Shown: piece by piece, positions 8,336 to 16,407 of the stretch | Numbering within the stretch: the first letter of the stretch is position 1 | Layout of the letters: each line of letters opens with the position of its first letter | NCBI GenBank assembly: GCA_040878345.1 | Contig: JBBDML010000035.1 | Span: forward strand, 1-50,704 | Reading direction: 5' to 3' | DNA: 50,704 nucleotides | DNA from: ZC4RG35 sp040878345 | GTDB lineage: Bacteria > Actinomycetota > Acidimicrobiia > Spongiisociales > ZC4RG35 | Translations under genes and position numbers: made by a program | Notes under the pieces: generated by a model | Databases searched by the model: none | What the model was told of the DNA's origin: nothing | The model's input: only the letters and a program-made list of their open reading frames with translations

Positions 8336-9028
8336 CTAGAACTCGACTCCCACCGCGTCGCAGAGGAAGGACATGAACGGGGAGGCCGCCCGACAACGAG
8401 CCTCGAACTCGTCGATGAATGACGGGCCGGTCACCTCCCTTTGGGTGAGACTCCTCCCGGCGATGAAGCTCTTCATTCGGAGGTCGTCCGCATAAGGGTG
8501 CGTGGGGTCGAGATCCCGCGGGACACGCTTCAACATCTCGTCGTCGTCCTGTTGGGTCGACCACACATCAGCGAACCGCTTCGATTTTGCCGCCTTCTTC
8601 CAGGCGCCGGGATCGTCGTGTATCGATCTGCGGATGCGATTGGCCACCGCGGGCTCCGGATGCCACATCCCCACCCCTGCAAAGCATGCCGACGGCTCGA
8701 GATGGAGGTAATAGCCCGGTGCGTGGACGTCCCGTGACCGCTCGTGTCTGAAGTGCACTCCGGTGTTGGTCTTATAAGGAGTCTTGTCGGGCCCGAAGCG
8801 TGTGTCACGGTGGATCCGGAACAATGAACCGCCGCTCGCTCTCGGCTCGGCCCGAAAGTGGGAGCTCATCCTGGCCAACCTCGGGCCGAAGTCGGTGATG
8901 AACGCCAGCGCCGGCTCCTGGACGTCGGCCAAGTAACGATCCCGGTTGTCCTTGAACCACTCGCGGTCGTTGTTCGCCTCGAGCTCGGTGAGGAACTTGA
9001 ACAGGGCCGGGCCGAAATAGGCGGTCAT
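8336..9028 (-). CDS. DUF2461 family protein (230 aa)
   Basis: The sequence matches the DUF2461 (TIGR02453-type) family by its N-terminal motif FLTELEANNDREWFKDNRDRY and central RIHRDTRFGPDKTPYKT, and it is the usual length of about 220-230 residues. The family's biochemical function is not established. ATG 9028 (MTAYFGPALF) was chosen over the first in-frame start at 9064 because the family begins with this aromatic segment. It stands alone on the minus strand between dodecin and the GlsB-like gene. Confidence 0.8.
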   Translation of the reverse strand: MTAYFGPALFKFLTELEANNDREWFKDNRDRYLADVQEPALAFITDFGPRLARMSSHFRAEPRASGGSLFRIHRDTRFGPDKTPYKTNTGVHFRHERSRDVHAPGYYLHLEPSACFAGVGMWHPEPAVANRIRRSIHDDPGAWKKAAKSKRFADVWSTQQDDDEMLKRVPRDLDPTHPYADDLRMKSFIAGRSLTQREVTGPSFIDEFEARCRAASPFMSFLCDAVGVEF

Positions 9029-9180
9029 GGTCCCGAACCTACGGGATGAGCTCTTCCTCATCAACCGGCTCGTCGCGGGAGGCTGCGCTAGCTTCTGCTG
9101 AAGGTGTTGAAACCTTTACGAGGGCAATCCGATCAGACCACCAAGTTGTCGGTCATGGGCCGGCTGAGAAGGAGGACCTA

Positions 9181-9456
9181 ATGGGAGACGTACTCGGAAC
9201 ACTGGTCGGCGGCCTGGTCGCCGGCATAATCATCGGGCCGCTCGCCCGACTGGTGCTGCCCGGCCAGCAAAACATCTCACTGCCGATGACCATCGTGCTG
9301 GGCGCAATCGGCGCCATTCTCGGTGGGTTCATCTACGAATGGCTCGGCGGCGCCGATACCTCGGGCATCGACTGGATCAAGTTGGCGGTCCAGGTGGCGG
9401 TGGGCGCAGTGGCTGTGCTGATCTACGGCAGCATGCAGGGCAGGAAGACCGCATAA
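9181..9456 (+). CDS. GlsB/YeaQ/YmgE family small membrane protein (91 aa)
   Basis: Three hydrophobic helices (about residues 4-24, 34-53 and 64-84) with the family features GLVAGIIIGPLARLVLPG and GAIGAILGGFIYEWLG identify a transglycosylase-associated/GlsB-type stress membrane protein. Its molecular activity is not known; members are often induced by general stress. ATG 9181 has an excellent ribosome site (AAGGAGG, about 6 nt upstream), which rules out the longer open frame reaching back to 9046. A strong hairpin terminator follows the stop by 15 nt. Confidence 0.88.
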   Translation: MGDVLGTLVGGLVAGIIIGPLARLVLPGQQNISLPMTIVLGAIGAILGGFIYEWLGGADTSGIDWIKLAVQVAVGAVAVLIYGSMQGRKTA

Positions 9457-9471
9457 GGCCGGAGAGTCGGT

Positions 9472-9508
9472 GGGGGCGTGGCCCGGCCTGAAGGGTGGCC
9501 ACGCCCCC
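9472..9508 (+). terminator. 12-bp perfect hairpin after the GlsB-like gene
   Basis: GGGGGCGTGGCC (9472-9483) pairs perfectly with GGCCACGCCCCC (9497-9508) around a 13-nt loop. No long T-run follows, only TCATCATTCCC. It ends the GlsB transcript, but its 3' arm covers the start of the next gene (GTG at 9495), so it may also control that gene's translation. Confidence 0.6.
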
Positions 9509-10505
9509 TCATCATTCCCTCATCACCGCTCTGAGCAACCCGACACCGCAGTCACTCGGGAACGGCATCCACCTGGTGCCGGCACCTCTTCCGTTCAACT
9601 CACCGGCCTGGGTCAACATCTATGCCATCGAGTCCGAAGCCGGGCTGGTGCTCATCGACTGTGGCACCGACTGGGAACCGGGGCGTCAGGCCATCAGCGA
9701 AGGCTTCGCCCGGCTCGGGCTGGAAGAGTCGGCGGTTCACACGCTCCTGGTTTCCCATCTCCATCCGGACCACGTCGGGATGTCGGCCCGGCTGGTCAGG
9801 GAGTGGGGATGCCGATTCGTCATGCATCAGAGTGCTTCCCGGCTTGTCGCCGAGTACAACGACACGCCCGGCTATTACAACCGGATCAAGATCATCAGCC
9901 GGGCCCATGGTGTCCCCGAATCGGTCATCACCGCCACCACGACCGCGGCCCGACCCGCCTACATGCCGCTGATCGACCCACCCGACCACACGGTGGCCGA
10001 CGGCGATCTCATCGATCTCGGCGGTGGGCGCTCACTGGAGGTGGTCCACACCCCGGGTCACGACCGGTCGCACATCTGCCTCCGCGACAACCGGAGTGGG
10101 ATCTTGTTCTCGGGTGACCATGTGCTGCCTCGGATCTCCCCGGTCATCATGTACGACCTCGACTCCGGTGACGTCCTCGGCGACTACCTGAAGTCGCTCC
10201 AACGTCTGGTCGAGATGGGCATCGAGGTCACCTACCCTGCCCATGGGACTCTGATCGACCACGGGGGGGAGCGAGCCCACCAGATCCTGCTCCATCACGA
10301 CCGTCGCCTGCTCGACATGGCCGACCTGGTGCGTTGGGGTGAGATGTCTGCCTGGAGCGTGATGCTCAAGTCGTTTCGCCCCAACCTCGACGCGGTCCAG
10401 TCCAGGTTGGCCCTGTTGGAGACGGTCGCCCACCTGGAGCATCTCCGGCTGGCGGGCCGGATCGAGGACGAAGAGCGCGAGGGTCGGGTCTACTACCGGG
10501 CGTGA
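9495..10505 (+). CDS. metallo-beta-lactamase-fold hydrolase with C-terminal helical domain (336 aa)
   Basis: A two-metal MBL-fold hydrolase. Metal ligands lie in HLHPDHVG, THTPGHD-type VVHTPGHDRSH, the Asp of FSGDHVLP and YPAHG. After the roughly 260-residue core, a C-terminal winged-helix-like segment (LALLETVAHLEHLRLAGRI) ends in EGRVYYRA, as in LACTB2-like and polyketide-hydrolase-like members. The substrate is unknown, with thioesters or lactones possible. The only in-frame start before the first conserved strand is GTG 9495, which sits in the loop and 3' arm of the preceding hairpin with AAGG adjacent. That start is unusual and uncertain: the true N-terminus could be a few codons downstream from a non-standard codon. 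Confidence 0.8.
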   Translation: MATPPHHSLITALSNPTPQSLGNGIHLVPAPLPFNSPAWVNIYAIESEAGLVLIDCGTDWEPGRQAISEGFARLGLEESAVHTLLVSHLHPDHVGMSARLVREWGCRFVMHQSASRLVAEYNDTPGYYNRIKIISRAHGVPESVITATTTAARPAYMPLIDPPDHTVADGDLIDLGGGRSLEVVHTPGHDRSHICLRDNRSGILFSGDHVLPRISPVIMYDLDSGDVLGDYLKSLQRLVEMGIEVTYPAHGTLIDHGGERAHQILLHHDRRLLDMADLVRWGEMSAWSVMLKSFRPNLDAVQSRLALLETVAHLEHLRLAGRIEDEEREGRVYYRA

Positions 10506-10589
10506 CGATGATGGGCTTGGCATGGCCCCGCGGGGTGACGATTATGTACCCCGACCTGTAACACTGGTCTGCCTCAGGAGGATGTGAAG

Positions 10590-10778
10590 ATGTTGTTTGG
10601 ATACCTCGACGCCGGTTCGGGCAGCCTGCTCCTACAGGCCATCCTCGGCGGCGCGGCGGGAATCGCTGTCGCCGCCAAGGCATGGAGAGCCCGGCTCAGA
10701 GGCAAGTCGCTGGTCAAGGACGCCATCGCCGAGAGCGAGGCCGGAGCCACCTCCGACCAGGCGTCCACCGAGCCCTGA
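10590..10778 (+). CDS. small conserved membrane protein, YLDxGSGS type (62 aa)
   Basis: The short protein begins MLFGYLDAGSGSLLLQAILGG, then has a hydrophobic helix with small residues (GGAAGIAVAAKAW), a basic stretch (RARLRGK) and an acidic tail. The N-terminal FGYLDPGSGS-like motif followed by one helix is a recognisable small family often found beside methyltransferase and sulfatase-like genes; its function is unknown. ATG 10590 is chosen because AGGAGG ends 8 nt upstream, whereas in-frame GTG 10584 would be only 2 nt away. It is followed 8 nt later by the methyltransferase gene and is presumably co-translated with it. Confidence 0.7.
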   Translation: MLFGYLDAGSGSLLLQAILGGAAGIAVAAKAWRARLRGKSLVKDAIAESEAGATSDQASTEP

Positions 10779-10786
10779 CCAACCCG

Positions 10787-12148
10787 ATGGCCTCGCCCGA
10801 TCCCGGGTCGTTTCGCGACCCCGCCTCGAAGGTGATCATCGACGAGGGGCGGGTGATCCGCCTCCTCGATCAACGGGGCCTTGCCGCTTGGGAAGCCCTC
10901 TCGGCGTCCCCTTTCCTTGCCGAGGCCGTTGCATCGGGTGACATCGTCGCCTCGGCACCGATCGATTACCACCACGACGGCGCCGCTGGAGCACTCGAGC
11001 ACCCCCGTCTCCCCCTGATCACCTACCCCTATGAGTGGACCTTCTCGATGCTCAAGGATGCCGCCCTGCTCCAACTCGACCTGCTGGAGAGAGCCCTGGG
11101 GGCGGGGCTGACCATCAAGGACGCCACTCCCTTCAACATCCAGTTCGACGGTGGCCGGCCCGTATTCATCGACATCGGGTCCTTCGACAAGTACCAACCC
11201 GGGGAGCCATGGCTCGGTTACCGCCAGTTCACCAGGCAATTCCTCTTCCCTTTGATGCTCAGGGCGTGGGCCGAGATGCCGTTCCAACCCTGGTTGCGTG
11301 GTGACATGGAGGGGCCCACCGCGGCTCAGATGCGCCAGATCCTCGGGGGACGGAACCGCTGGCGACCCAGCACCCTGCTGCACGTGTCCCTTCAAGCCCG
11401 CATGGAGGAGAAGATGTCCGGCTCCGCGGTCCGGGGCGACCTGAAGACCGCTGGGTTCAACGCCAACCTGATACTGGCGAATGTGCGTCGACTCCGCTCC
11501 CTTGTCGACTCGCTGGCCTGGGCGCCCGACGCCGAGGGTTGGACCGACTACCACGCCTGGACCCATGTGGGCCGTGACCGCCAGGCAAAGAGTGAGTTCC
11601 TCACCTCCGTCATCGGCCGGCTGCGCCCCCGCACCGTGCTCGACCTGGGCGCCAACGATGGACACTTCGCCAGATTGGCGGTGGACCATGGAGCGCACGC
11701 CGTAGCCATCGACGGCGACGAGGGCGTGCTCGACGACCTCTACCGTCGGAGCAGGGGGGTGAGCCTCTCCATCGTGCTCACCGATCTCACCAACCCCACA
11801 CCGTCACAAGGGTGGGCCGGTGTGGAGCGACCAGGGTTGTTCCAGCGAGTCAGGCCGGATCTGGTTATCGCCTACGGGTTGATCCACCACTTGATCTACA
11901 CCGCCAGCATCCCGCCCCGCTCGGTGCTCCAGTGGCTGCGGAGCCTCGACGCCGCCCTGGCGCTCGAATTCGTGGCGCCTGGCGATGAGATGGTGACCAA
12001 GCTCACGGCCAACAAGCTCGGCCACGAGCTCCACCCCGGGAGGACCGAGGACGAGTTTCGCCGGACGCTCGACGAGCTCTTCGAGGTCAAAGCCGAGCAG
12101 AGCCTCGGCTCGGGCACCCGGGTGCTCTTCGAGCTGACCCCCCGCTGA
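10787..12148 (+). CDS. kinase-like domain fused to class I SAM methyltransferase (453 aa)
   Basis: The C-terminal half (about 265-453) is a Rossmann-fold methyltransferase with motif I LDLGANDGHFARLA (D286-G292) and the acidic AIDGDEG after strand 2. The N-terminal part contains KDATPFNIQF followed 12 residues later by VFIDIGSFDKY. This matches the catalytic loop DxxxxN (D112, N117) and DxG (D129-G131) of protein-kinase/aminoglycoside-phosphotransferase-like folds, so the protein looks bifunctional, though the N-lobe is poorly defined. ATG 10787 follows the small membrane protein by 8 nt. It is convergent with a membrane alkaline-phosphatase-superfamily gene. The acceptor is unknown; a surface glycan or lipid head group is plausible from context. 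Confidence 0.75.
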   Translation: MASPDPGSFRDPASKVIIDEGRVIRLLDQRGLAAWEALSASPFLAEAVASGDIVASAPIDYHHDGAAGALEHPRLPLITYPYEWTFSMLKDAALLQLDLLERALGAGLTIKDATPFNIQFDGGRPVFIDIGSFDKYQPGEPWLGYRQFTRQFLFPLMLRAWAEMPFQPWLRGDMEGPTAAQMRQILGGRNRWRPSTLLHVSLQARMEEKMSGSAVRGDLKTAGFNANLILANVRRLRSLVDSLAWAPDAEGWTDYHAWTHVGRDRQAKSEFLTSVIGRLRPRTVLDLGANDGHFARLAVDHGAHAVAIDGDEGVLDDLYRRSRGVSLSIVLTDLTNPTPSQGWAGVERPGLFQRVRPDLVIAYGLIHHLIYTASIPPRSVLQWLRSLDAALALEFVAPGDEMVTKLTANKLGHELHPGRTEDEFRRTLDELFEVKAEQSLGSGTRVLFELTPR

Positions 12149-12157
12149 GCCTCCCCC

Positions 12158-14662
12158 TCAAGGGAGCAGGCGAGTGAGGTCCCCGATGGCGTATTCGCCG
12201 AACTCGGCGACCACCGTCACCTGGCCGAGCCCGGGTGGGACCGAGTCGGCGGGGATGTCGAACTCGAAGCCGGAGCGAAGCAGGTCTTCGCTCCCGAACC
12301 AGTTGACCACGTTCCGGTTGTCCAGGTTCGGTGGTCCCCAGGTCAGCAGATGATCGGCGGCAAAGACATAGATCATGTCAGGGGGATGCTTGGCGCTGAC
12401 ATCGGCGGCCCAGCCCCGGAACACCCAAACCCCGTCCTCGAGCGCGGCCTTGTCGACCTGGAGCCGCCTCGATCCCTCGGGGCTCAGCTCGAGGACCCGG
12501 CCGTCGTCGGTCACCAGATCGATCCGCAGCTCGTCCTGAGCCCCGGAGAGCCACGTGCCATCGGGACCGGGGAGGAGGATCTCGATCTGGTTGGCACCGC
12601 CGATCAGGGTTTCCTCGGCTATCACGGCCTGGAACGAGGCGCTCTCGGCGCTGTCCCTCGACAGGATCCCCATGCCTCCGATCCGCCCGTTGACACTGAC
12701 CAACAGACCGTTGGGGTCGAGGCCGGCAGGTAGGGTCAGGCGACCAGTCAGATAGGTCTGGGCCATCCCGGGGCGGCGACCCGGGCTGAGCAGGTCGACT
12801 CCCAGGCCGAGCGACCATCGTATCGATCCTTCCGTCCGCATGGTCAGGGCTGTGACGGGCTGGCCGATCAGATCGGCGTGGGCGCCGGTCCCGGCCACCC
12901 CCAACCAGCTCGTCTGGTCCGGGACCCACTGGCGGTTTCTCTCCACCTGCTGGTAGAGGACCTGGAGATCGGTGCTGACCCCTTCATCGCTACAGCACCA
13001 CCAGATCGGTTGGTGCGCCCGGTCCGTGCCCTCGACGTCTAGAAGCGATATGCCATCGAACTCCCAGGTCGTGTTGATCTCGAGCACGTCGACGATCGTT
13101 GGAAGCACGTCGATCCCGAAGGCCGGCTCGTCCACCACCCGACCACCGGCATCGCCCGGGTACTTGATGAACATCGGAACCCGATAGAGATCGTCGCGAT
13201 TGTCCTCAAATGGCCAGCGACGGTGCTCACCCGCCACGAACGAGGCGCCATGGTCGGCGATCACCACCACCATGGTCTCGTCCCAGGTCCCGGTCTCATC
13301 CAGTCTCTGGAACAGCCTGCCCAACATGGCGTCGAGGAGCCCTGACTGGTACAGATGACGCTGGAACCCGATCAGGGGCGGTCCAGGGTCAGCCACCCAT
13401 CGGCCGTCCCCTCCGACCCCATCGACCTCGGTGTACTCCTCCGGCCGCTGATAGTGGGTGCCGCTGGGATTGGTGACCCAGGGCACGTGTGGAGCGGGGA
13501 GGTGGGCGTAGCTCAGCACCGGACGGCCATCGTTGGGCGCGATCCCGTTGGCGATTCGCTGGACCCAGTCGATCCACCCCGCCCTCACCGGTGCATTCGG
13601 GACCGGGAGCCCGGGAATGTCGACCCTGACCCCTGGCGTCGCATCTCCCTGGCCCAGAAACCCCTTCCAGCTGTTGTCGATGCTGGGCAGGCCCTCCCGG
13701 GCTGACGTCGGAAGGGTGAGATGCATGTAGACCACGCCCACATCGGCCAACAACGAGGAGAACTGGGCAGGGGCGCGGCCGGCGTAATCGGGGCAGATCT
13801 CCTCGGGGCACATATCGGCGACCCACTCGATCACATGCATCTCGTAGTCCGACCCGAGCAGGGTGAAAAGGCTGTCGGGATAGTCGGCGGACGACGGGCT
13901 CATCCCTTTCTCCCCGCGAATCCCGGTGAGGATCGCCGGGATGCTCTGTGTGGTGGCGATCGAGCTCGACAGGGCGTTTCGGTACCAGGTCCCCTCGTCG
14001 GCGAGCCGTGCGAAGTTGGGGAAGAGAGCACGGTTGACCCCGCCGTCAACCTCCATGATGCTGGCCAGGGGCATCTCATCGAGCTGGATCAGCACGATCG
14101 GTGCGGGGCTGGCGATCATTCCCGAGCCTGCAATCGGCTCAGGCCGATCCCATATCAGGGCAGCGGCCGGTGAGGTGGTGAAGAACAGGCCGAGCAGCAC
14201 AGGGAGTGCCAAGGCCGACAGGGCCAGGAACCCATGTGCCCACCGGTGGAGAGCGGCGACCAGGCCGCAGACGGCAACCACGATGACGATGGTGACGGAT
14301 ACGTTGTCCGGGGCCAGCTGTCGTGCGATCACCATCCCGGCGGCGATCGCCAGGAGCGTGACCAGGGTCTCATAGGCGAAACGGCTCGCTCCGTCTCCGA
14401 GGAAACTGGTGATCCAGAGGATCGACAAGGCGAGGGCGGGAAGGGAAATCGCCACCAGGAGGCCGAAGAGGATGATCTCCCAGGGCCCGGTCCGGTTGGC
14501 CACGAACACCTCGGGATTTCGCCCGTACAGGTCGAGAAGCGGACCGGTCAGGGCAACTGCGCTGAGACCGCAAATGACGAGGACAGGGCGCCACGAGTGC
14601 CTATTGACATCTCCCATGATTCTGGACGCAAAGGTACCGGACCCCCGGGCCAACAGGGACAC
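12158..14662 (-). CDS. membrane-anchored alkaline phosphatase superfamily (sulfatase-like) protein (834 aa)
   Basis: Four or five N-terminal membrane helices (to about residue 160) precede a sulfatase/phosphoglycerol-transferase-like domain. Its metal-site residues appear as IQLDEMP (D195) and VVVIADHGASF. The nucleophile position is T237/T238 in ATTQSIPAILTG, so the CxPxR formylglycine motif of true sulfatases is absent and a phospho-group transferase or hydrolase is more likely. A roughly 250-residue beta-rich C-terminal region follows. GTG 14662 has GAGG 7 nt upstream; ATG 14617 is an alternative. It is convergent with the kinase-like/methyltransferase gene, 9 nt away, and divergent from the MoxR operon. 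Confidence 0.75.
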   Translation of the reverse strand: MSLLARGSGTFASRIMGDVNRHSWRPVLVICGLSAVALTGPLLDLYGRNPEVFVANRTGPWEIILFGLLVAISLPALALSILWITSFLGDGASRFAYETLVTLLAIAAGMVIARQLAPDNVSVTIVIVVAVCGLVAALHRWAHGFLALSALALPVLLGLFFTTSPAAALIWDRPEPIAGSGMIASPAPIVLIQLDEMPLASIMEVDGGVNRALFPNFARLADEGTWYRNALSSSIATTQSIPAILTGIRGEKGMSPSSADYPDSLFTLLGSDYEMHVIEWVADMCPEEICPDYAGRAPAQFSSLLADVGVVYMHLTLPTSAREGLPSIDNSWKGFLGQGDATPGVRVDIPGLPVPNAPVRAGWIDWVQRIANGIAPNDGRPVLSYAHLPAPHVPWVTNPSGTHYQRPEEYTEVDGVGGDGRWVADPGPPLIGFQRHLYQSGLLDAMLGRLFQRLDETGTWDETMVVVIADHGASFVAGEHRRWPFEDNRDDLYRVPMFIKYPGDAGGRVVDEPAFGIDVLPTIVDVLEINTTWEFDGISLLDVEGTDRAHQPIWWCCSDEGVSTDLQVLYQQVERNRQWVPDQTSWLGVAGTGAHADLIGQPVTALTMRTEGSIRWSLGLGVDLLSPGRRPGMAQTYLTGRLTLPAGLDPNGLLVSVNGRIGGMGILSRDSAESASFQAVIAEETLIGGANQIEILLPGPDGTWLSGAQDELRIDLVTDDGRVLELSPEGSRRLQVDKAALEDGVWVFRGWAADVSAKHPPDMIYVFAADHLLTWGPPNLDNRNVVNWFGSEDLLRSGFEFDIPADSVPPGLGQVTVVAEFGEYAIGDLTRLLP

Positions 14663-14787
14663 CGCTGCCTCGAGCCCCGGCGACCGACCGGTCGCCTTCA
14701 GTCGAATCCCTGCTTGACTCTCGGTAGCTCTGACCGCACCGGGAACCTCATCCGATGGTGCCGACGTCTAAGTGCCAGGAAGGACCA

Positions 14788-16395
14788 TTGACCGAGTCGC
14801 GAAGAGGCTTCTTGAGACGCATCCGGACGCGGATCCGGCTTGCCTGGCTCGTCTCGATTGCCCAGCACCATGGGCCACTGGTCGGTGCTGGCATCGCCGC
14901 CATCTTCCTCGTCGACTGGCTGACACCGTTCGACCGGGGCCCGCTGTTCGCCATCACCCTCCTCGCCGGCGCCACGCTTGCCCTGCTCATTGCGGCCATG
15001 GCGATCAGGATCACCGAATGGGACGCTTGGCGAGCCGCCGAGCGAGGGTTGGCGGCCAAAGACGTCCTCACCACCGCCCTCGAGTTCTCAGACGACAGCG
15101 ATGAGGTACACGGTCTGATCCAGGCCAGAGCCGACGCGTTGGTCGCCGCGGCCTCGATCAACCAGGCGATCCCGATTCACCCCCAACCCACCCGTCTTCG
15201 CCAACTCGGCCTGATCGCCGTCCTGACCCTTGTCTTCGGCCTCCTCCCTCCCCTGGGCAGTGACGCGGCGCTGTCTTCCGATTTGCGGACTGCCGTGGAG
15301 ACCGAGGCCGAACGAGTGGAGGAAATCGCGGAAGCGATCGAGGAATCCGGGGTAGAGGACGCAGACGAGCTCGCCGCCCAGCTCAGGGAGCTGGCCACCG
15401 AGCTCAGGGAGTCCCAGACCCTGGAGGAGGCCATCTCGGCGCTGGACCGGTCCCAAGCCCACCTCAATGCCAAGGTCGACCCTAGGTTCCTGGCACAAAA
15501 GGCGGCGGTGCAGGGTCTGGCTCAAGATCTCGCCCTCCGGCCACTCACACCGGAGGCCACTCCAGACGCCGCCTCCCAATTCGAGTCATTGGCCGACACC
15601 CTCGAGGATCTGTCCGAGCCGGAGAGGGCCGCCCTGGCCGATCGGCTCAGGGATCTTGCCGAATCCCAGGCGAGCGGTAATCCGGCTCTCTCGGACCAGC
15701 TCTCACAGGCCGCCAACGCCATGGCTGCCGGCAATATCGCTGCGGCCCAACAGGCTCTCGATCAGGCGGCCGCCGGGCAGCGCGCGGGGCTCAATGACGC
15801 GCGCGGCCAGCAAGCCATCTCCGAGACACAGCGAGCACTCGACGGGGTCAGGGCGAGATTGAGTGGCGCCGGCTCGCAGGGCCAAGGTCAAGGCGAGGGC
15901 CAAGGAGAGGGACCAGGCGAGGGCCAGGGACAGGGCCAGGGCGAAGGACAAGGCGAGGGCCAGGGCCAAGGCGGGCAAGGCGGGCAGGGCGGCCAAGGCG
16001 GTCAAGGTGCCCAGGGTGGGGCTTCCGGCCAGATCTCGGGAGTGGCACCGGGTCAGGGTGGCGCCGCGGGGCAGGGCGGTCAGGGATCGGTCGGGCCGGG
16101 CAGCGGCCAGGACTATGGCACCGAGGTGGAGACCGCCGAGGTCTTCGACCCCGTCGATCGGGGCAACCTGTCCGACTTGATCCAGGTCGGGATCGACGGA
16201 GGCACCGGGGAGGGATCGATCATCGGCCGTGGCGAGACCACAACCGAGCGTGGCGAGTCCATCGTTCCCTATGCCCAGGTCCTCCCCCAATATTTGAGCG
16301 ACGCCGCAGACGCCCTATCCCAGCTGCGTCTGCCCCCCTCGATGCGAAGCATCGTGCAGAGCTACTTCGATCATCTCGCTGCCGAAGCCAGTTAA
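14788..16395 (+). CDS. membrane protein with coiled-coil and Gly/Gln-rich region, first gene of MoxR operon (535 aa)
   Basis: I do not recognise a named family. Visible features are a basic N-terminus, two membrane helices (about 31-48 and 53-76), a third at about 135-155, then a long charged helical region (about 165-360, rich in Glu, Ala and Leu, probable coiled coil). A 48-residue GQGEGQ-type repeat (364-411) and a C-terminal globular part ending in LRLPPSMRSIVQSYFDHL complete it. TTG 14788 is preferred because AGGAAGG lies 4 nt upstream; ATG 14755 is an alternative with no clear ribosome site. It is followed 12 nt later by the MoxR ATPase and so probably encodes a membrane partner of that system. 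Confidence 0.7.
   Translation: MTESRRGFLRRIRTRIRLAWLVSIAQHHGPLVGAGIAAIFLVDWLTPFDRGPLFAITLLAGATLALLIAAMAIRITEWDAWRAAERGLAAKDVLTTALEFSDDSDEVHGLIQARADALVAAASINQAIPIHPQPTRLRQLGLIAVLTLVFGLLPPLGSDAALSSDLRTAVETEAERVEEIAEAIEESGVEDADELAAQLRELATELRESQTLEEAISALDRSQAHLNAKVDPRFLAQKAAVQGLAQDLALRPLTPEATPDAASQFESLADTLEDLSEPERAALADRLRDLAESQASGNPALSDQLSQAANAMAAGNIAAAQQALDQAAAGQRAGLNDARGQQAISETQRALDGVRARLSGAGSQGQGQGEGQGEGPGEGQGQGQGEGQGEGQGQGGQGGQGGQGGQGAQGGASGQISGVAPGQGGAAGQGGQGSVGPGSGQDYGTEVETAEVFDPVDRGNLSDLIQVGIDGGTGEGSIIGRGETTTERGESIVPYAQVLPQYLSDAADALSQLRLPPSMRSIVQSYFDHLAAEAS
15877..16020 (+). repeat. in-frame Gly/Gln/Glu-coding minisatellite
   Basis: Imperfect 6- to 18-bp units of GGCCAG/GGCCAA/GGCGAG/GGCCAA encode alternating G-Q-G-E-G-Q and then GGQ triplets. 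Unit length is always a multiple of three, so copy-number change would keep the frame. It likely forms a flexible linker between the coiled coil and the C-terminal domain. Confidence 0.75.
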
Positions 16396-16407
16396 GGGAG
16401 GACCGCT

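Noticed and set aside
15877..16020. possible CRISPR-like or satellite array
   Set aside because: Units are short, in frame and without spacers; it is a coding low-complexity tract.
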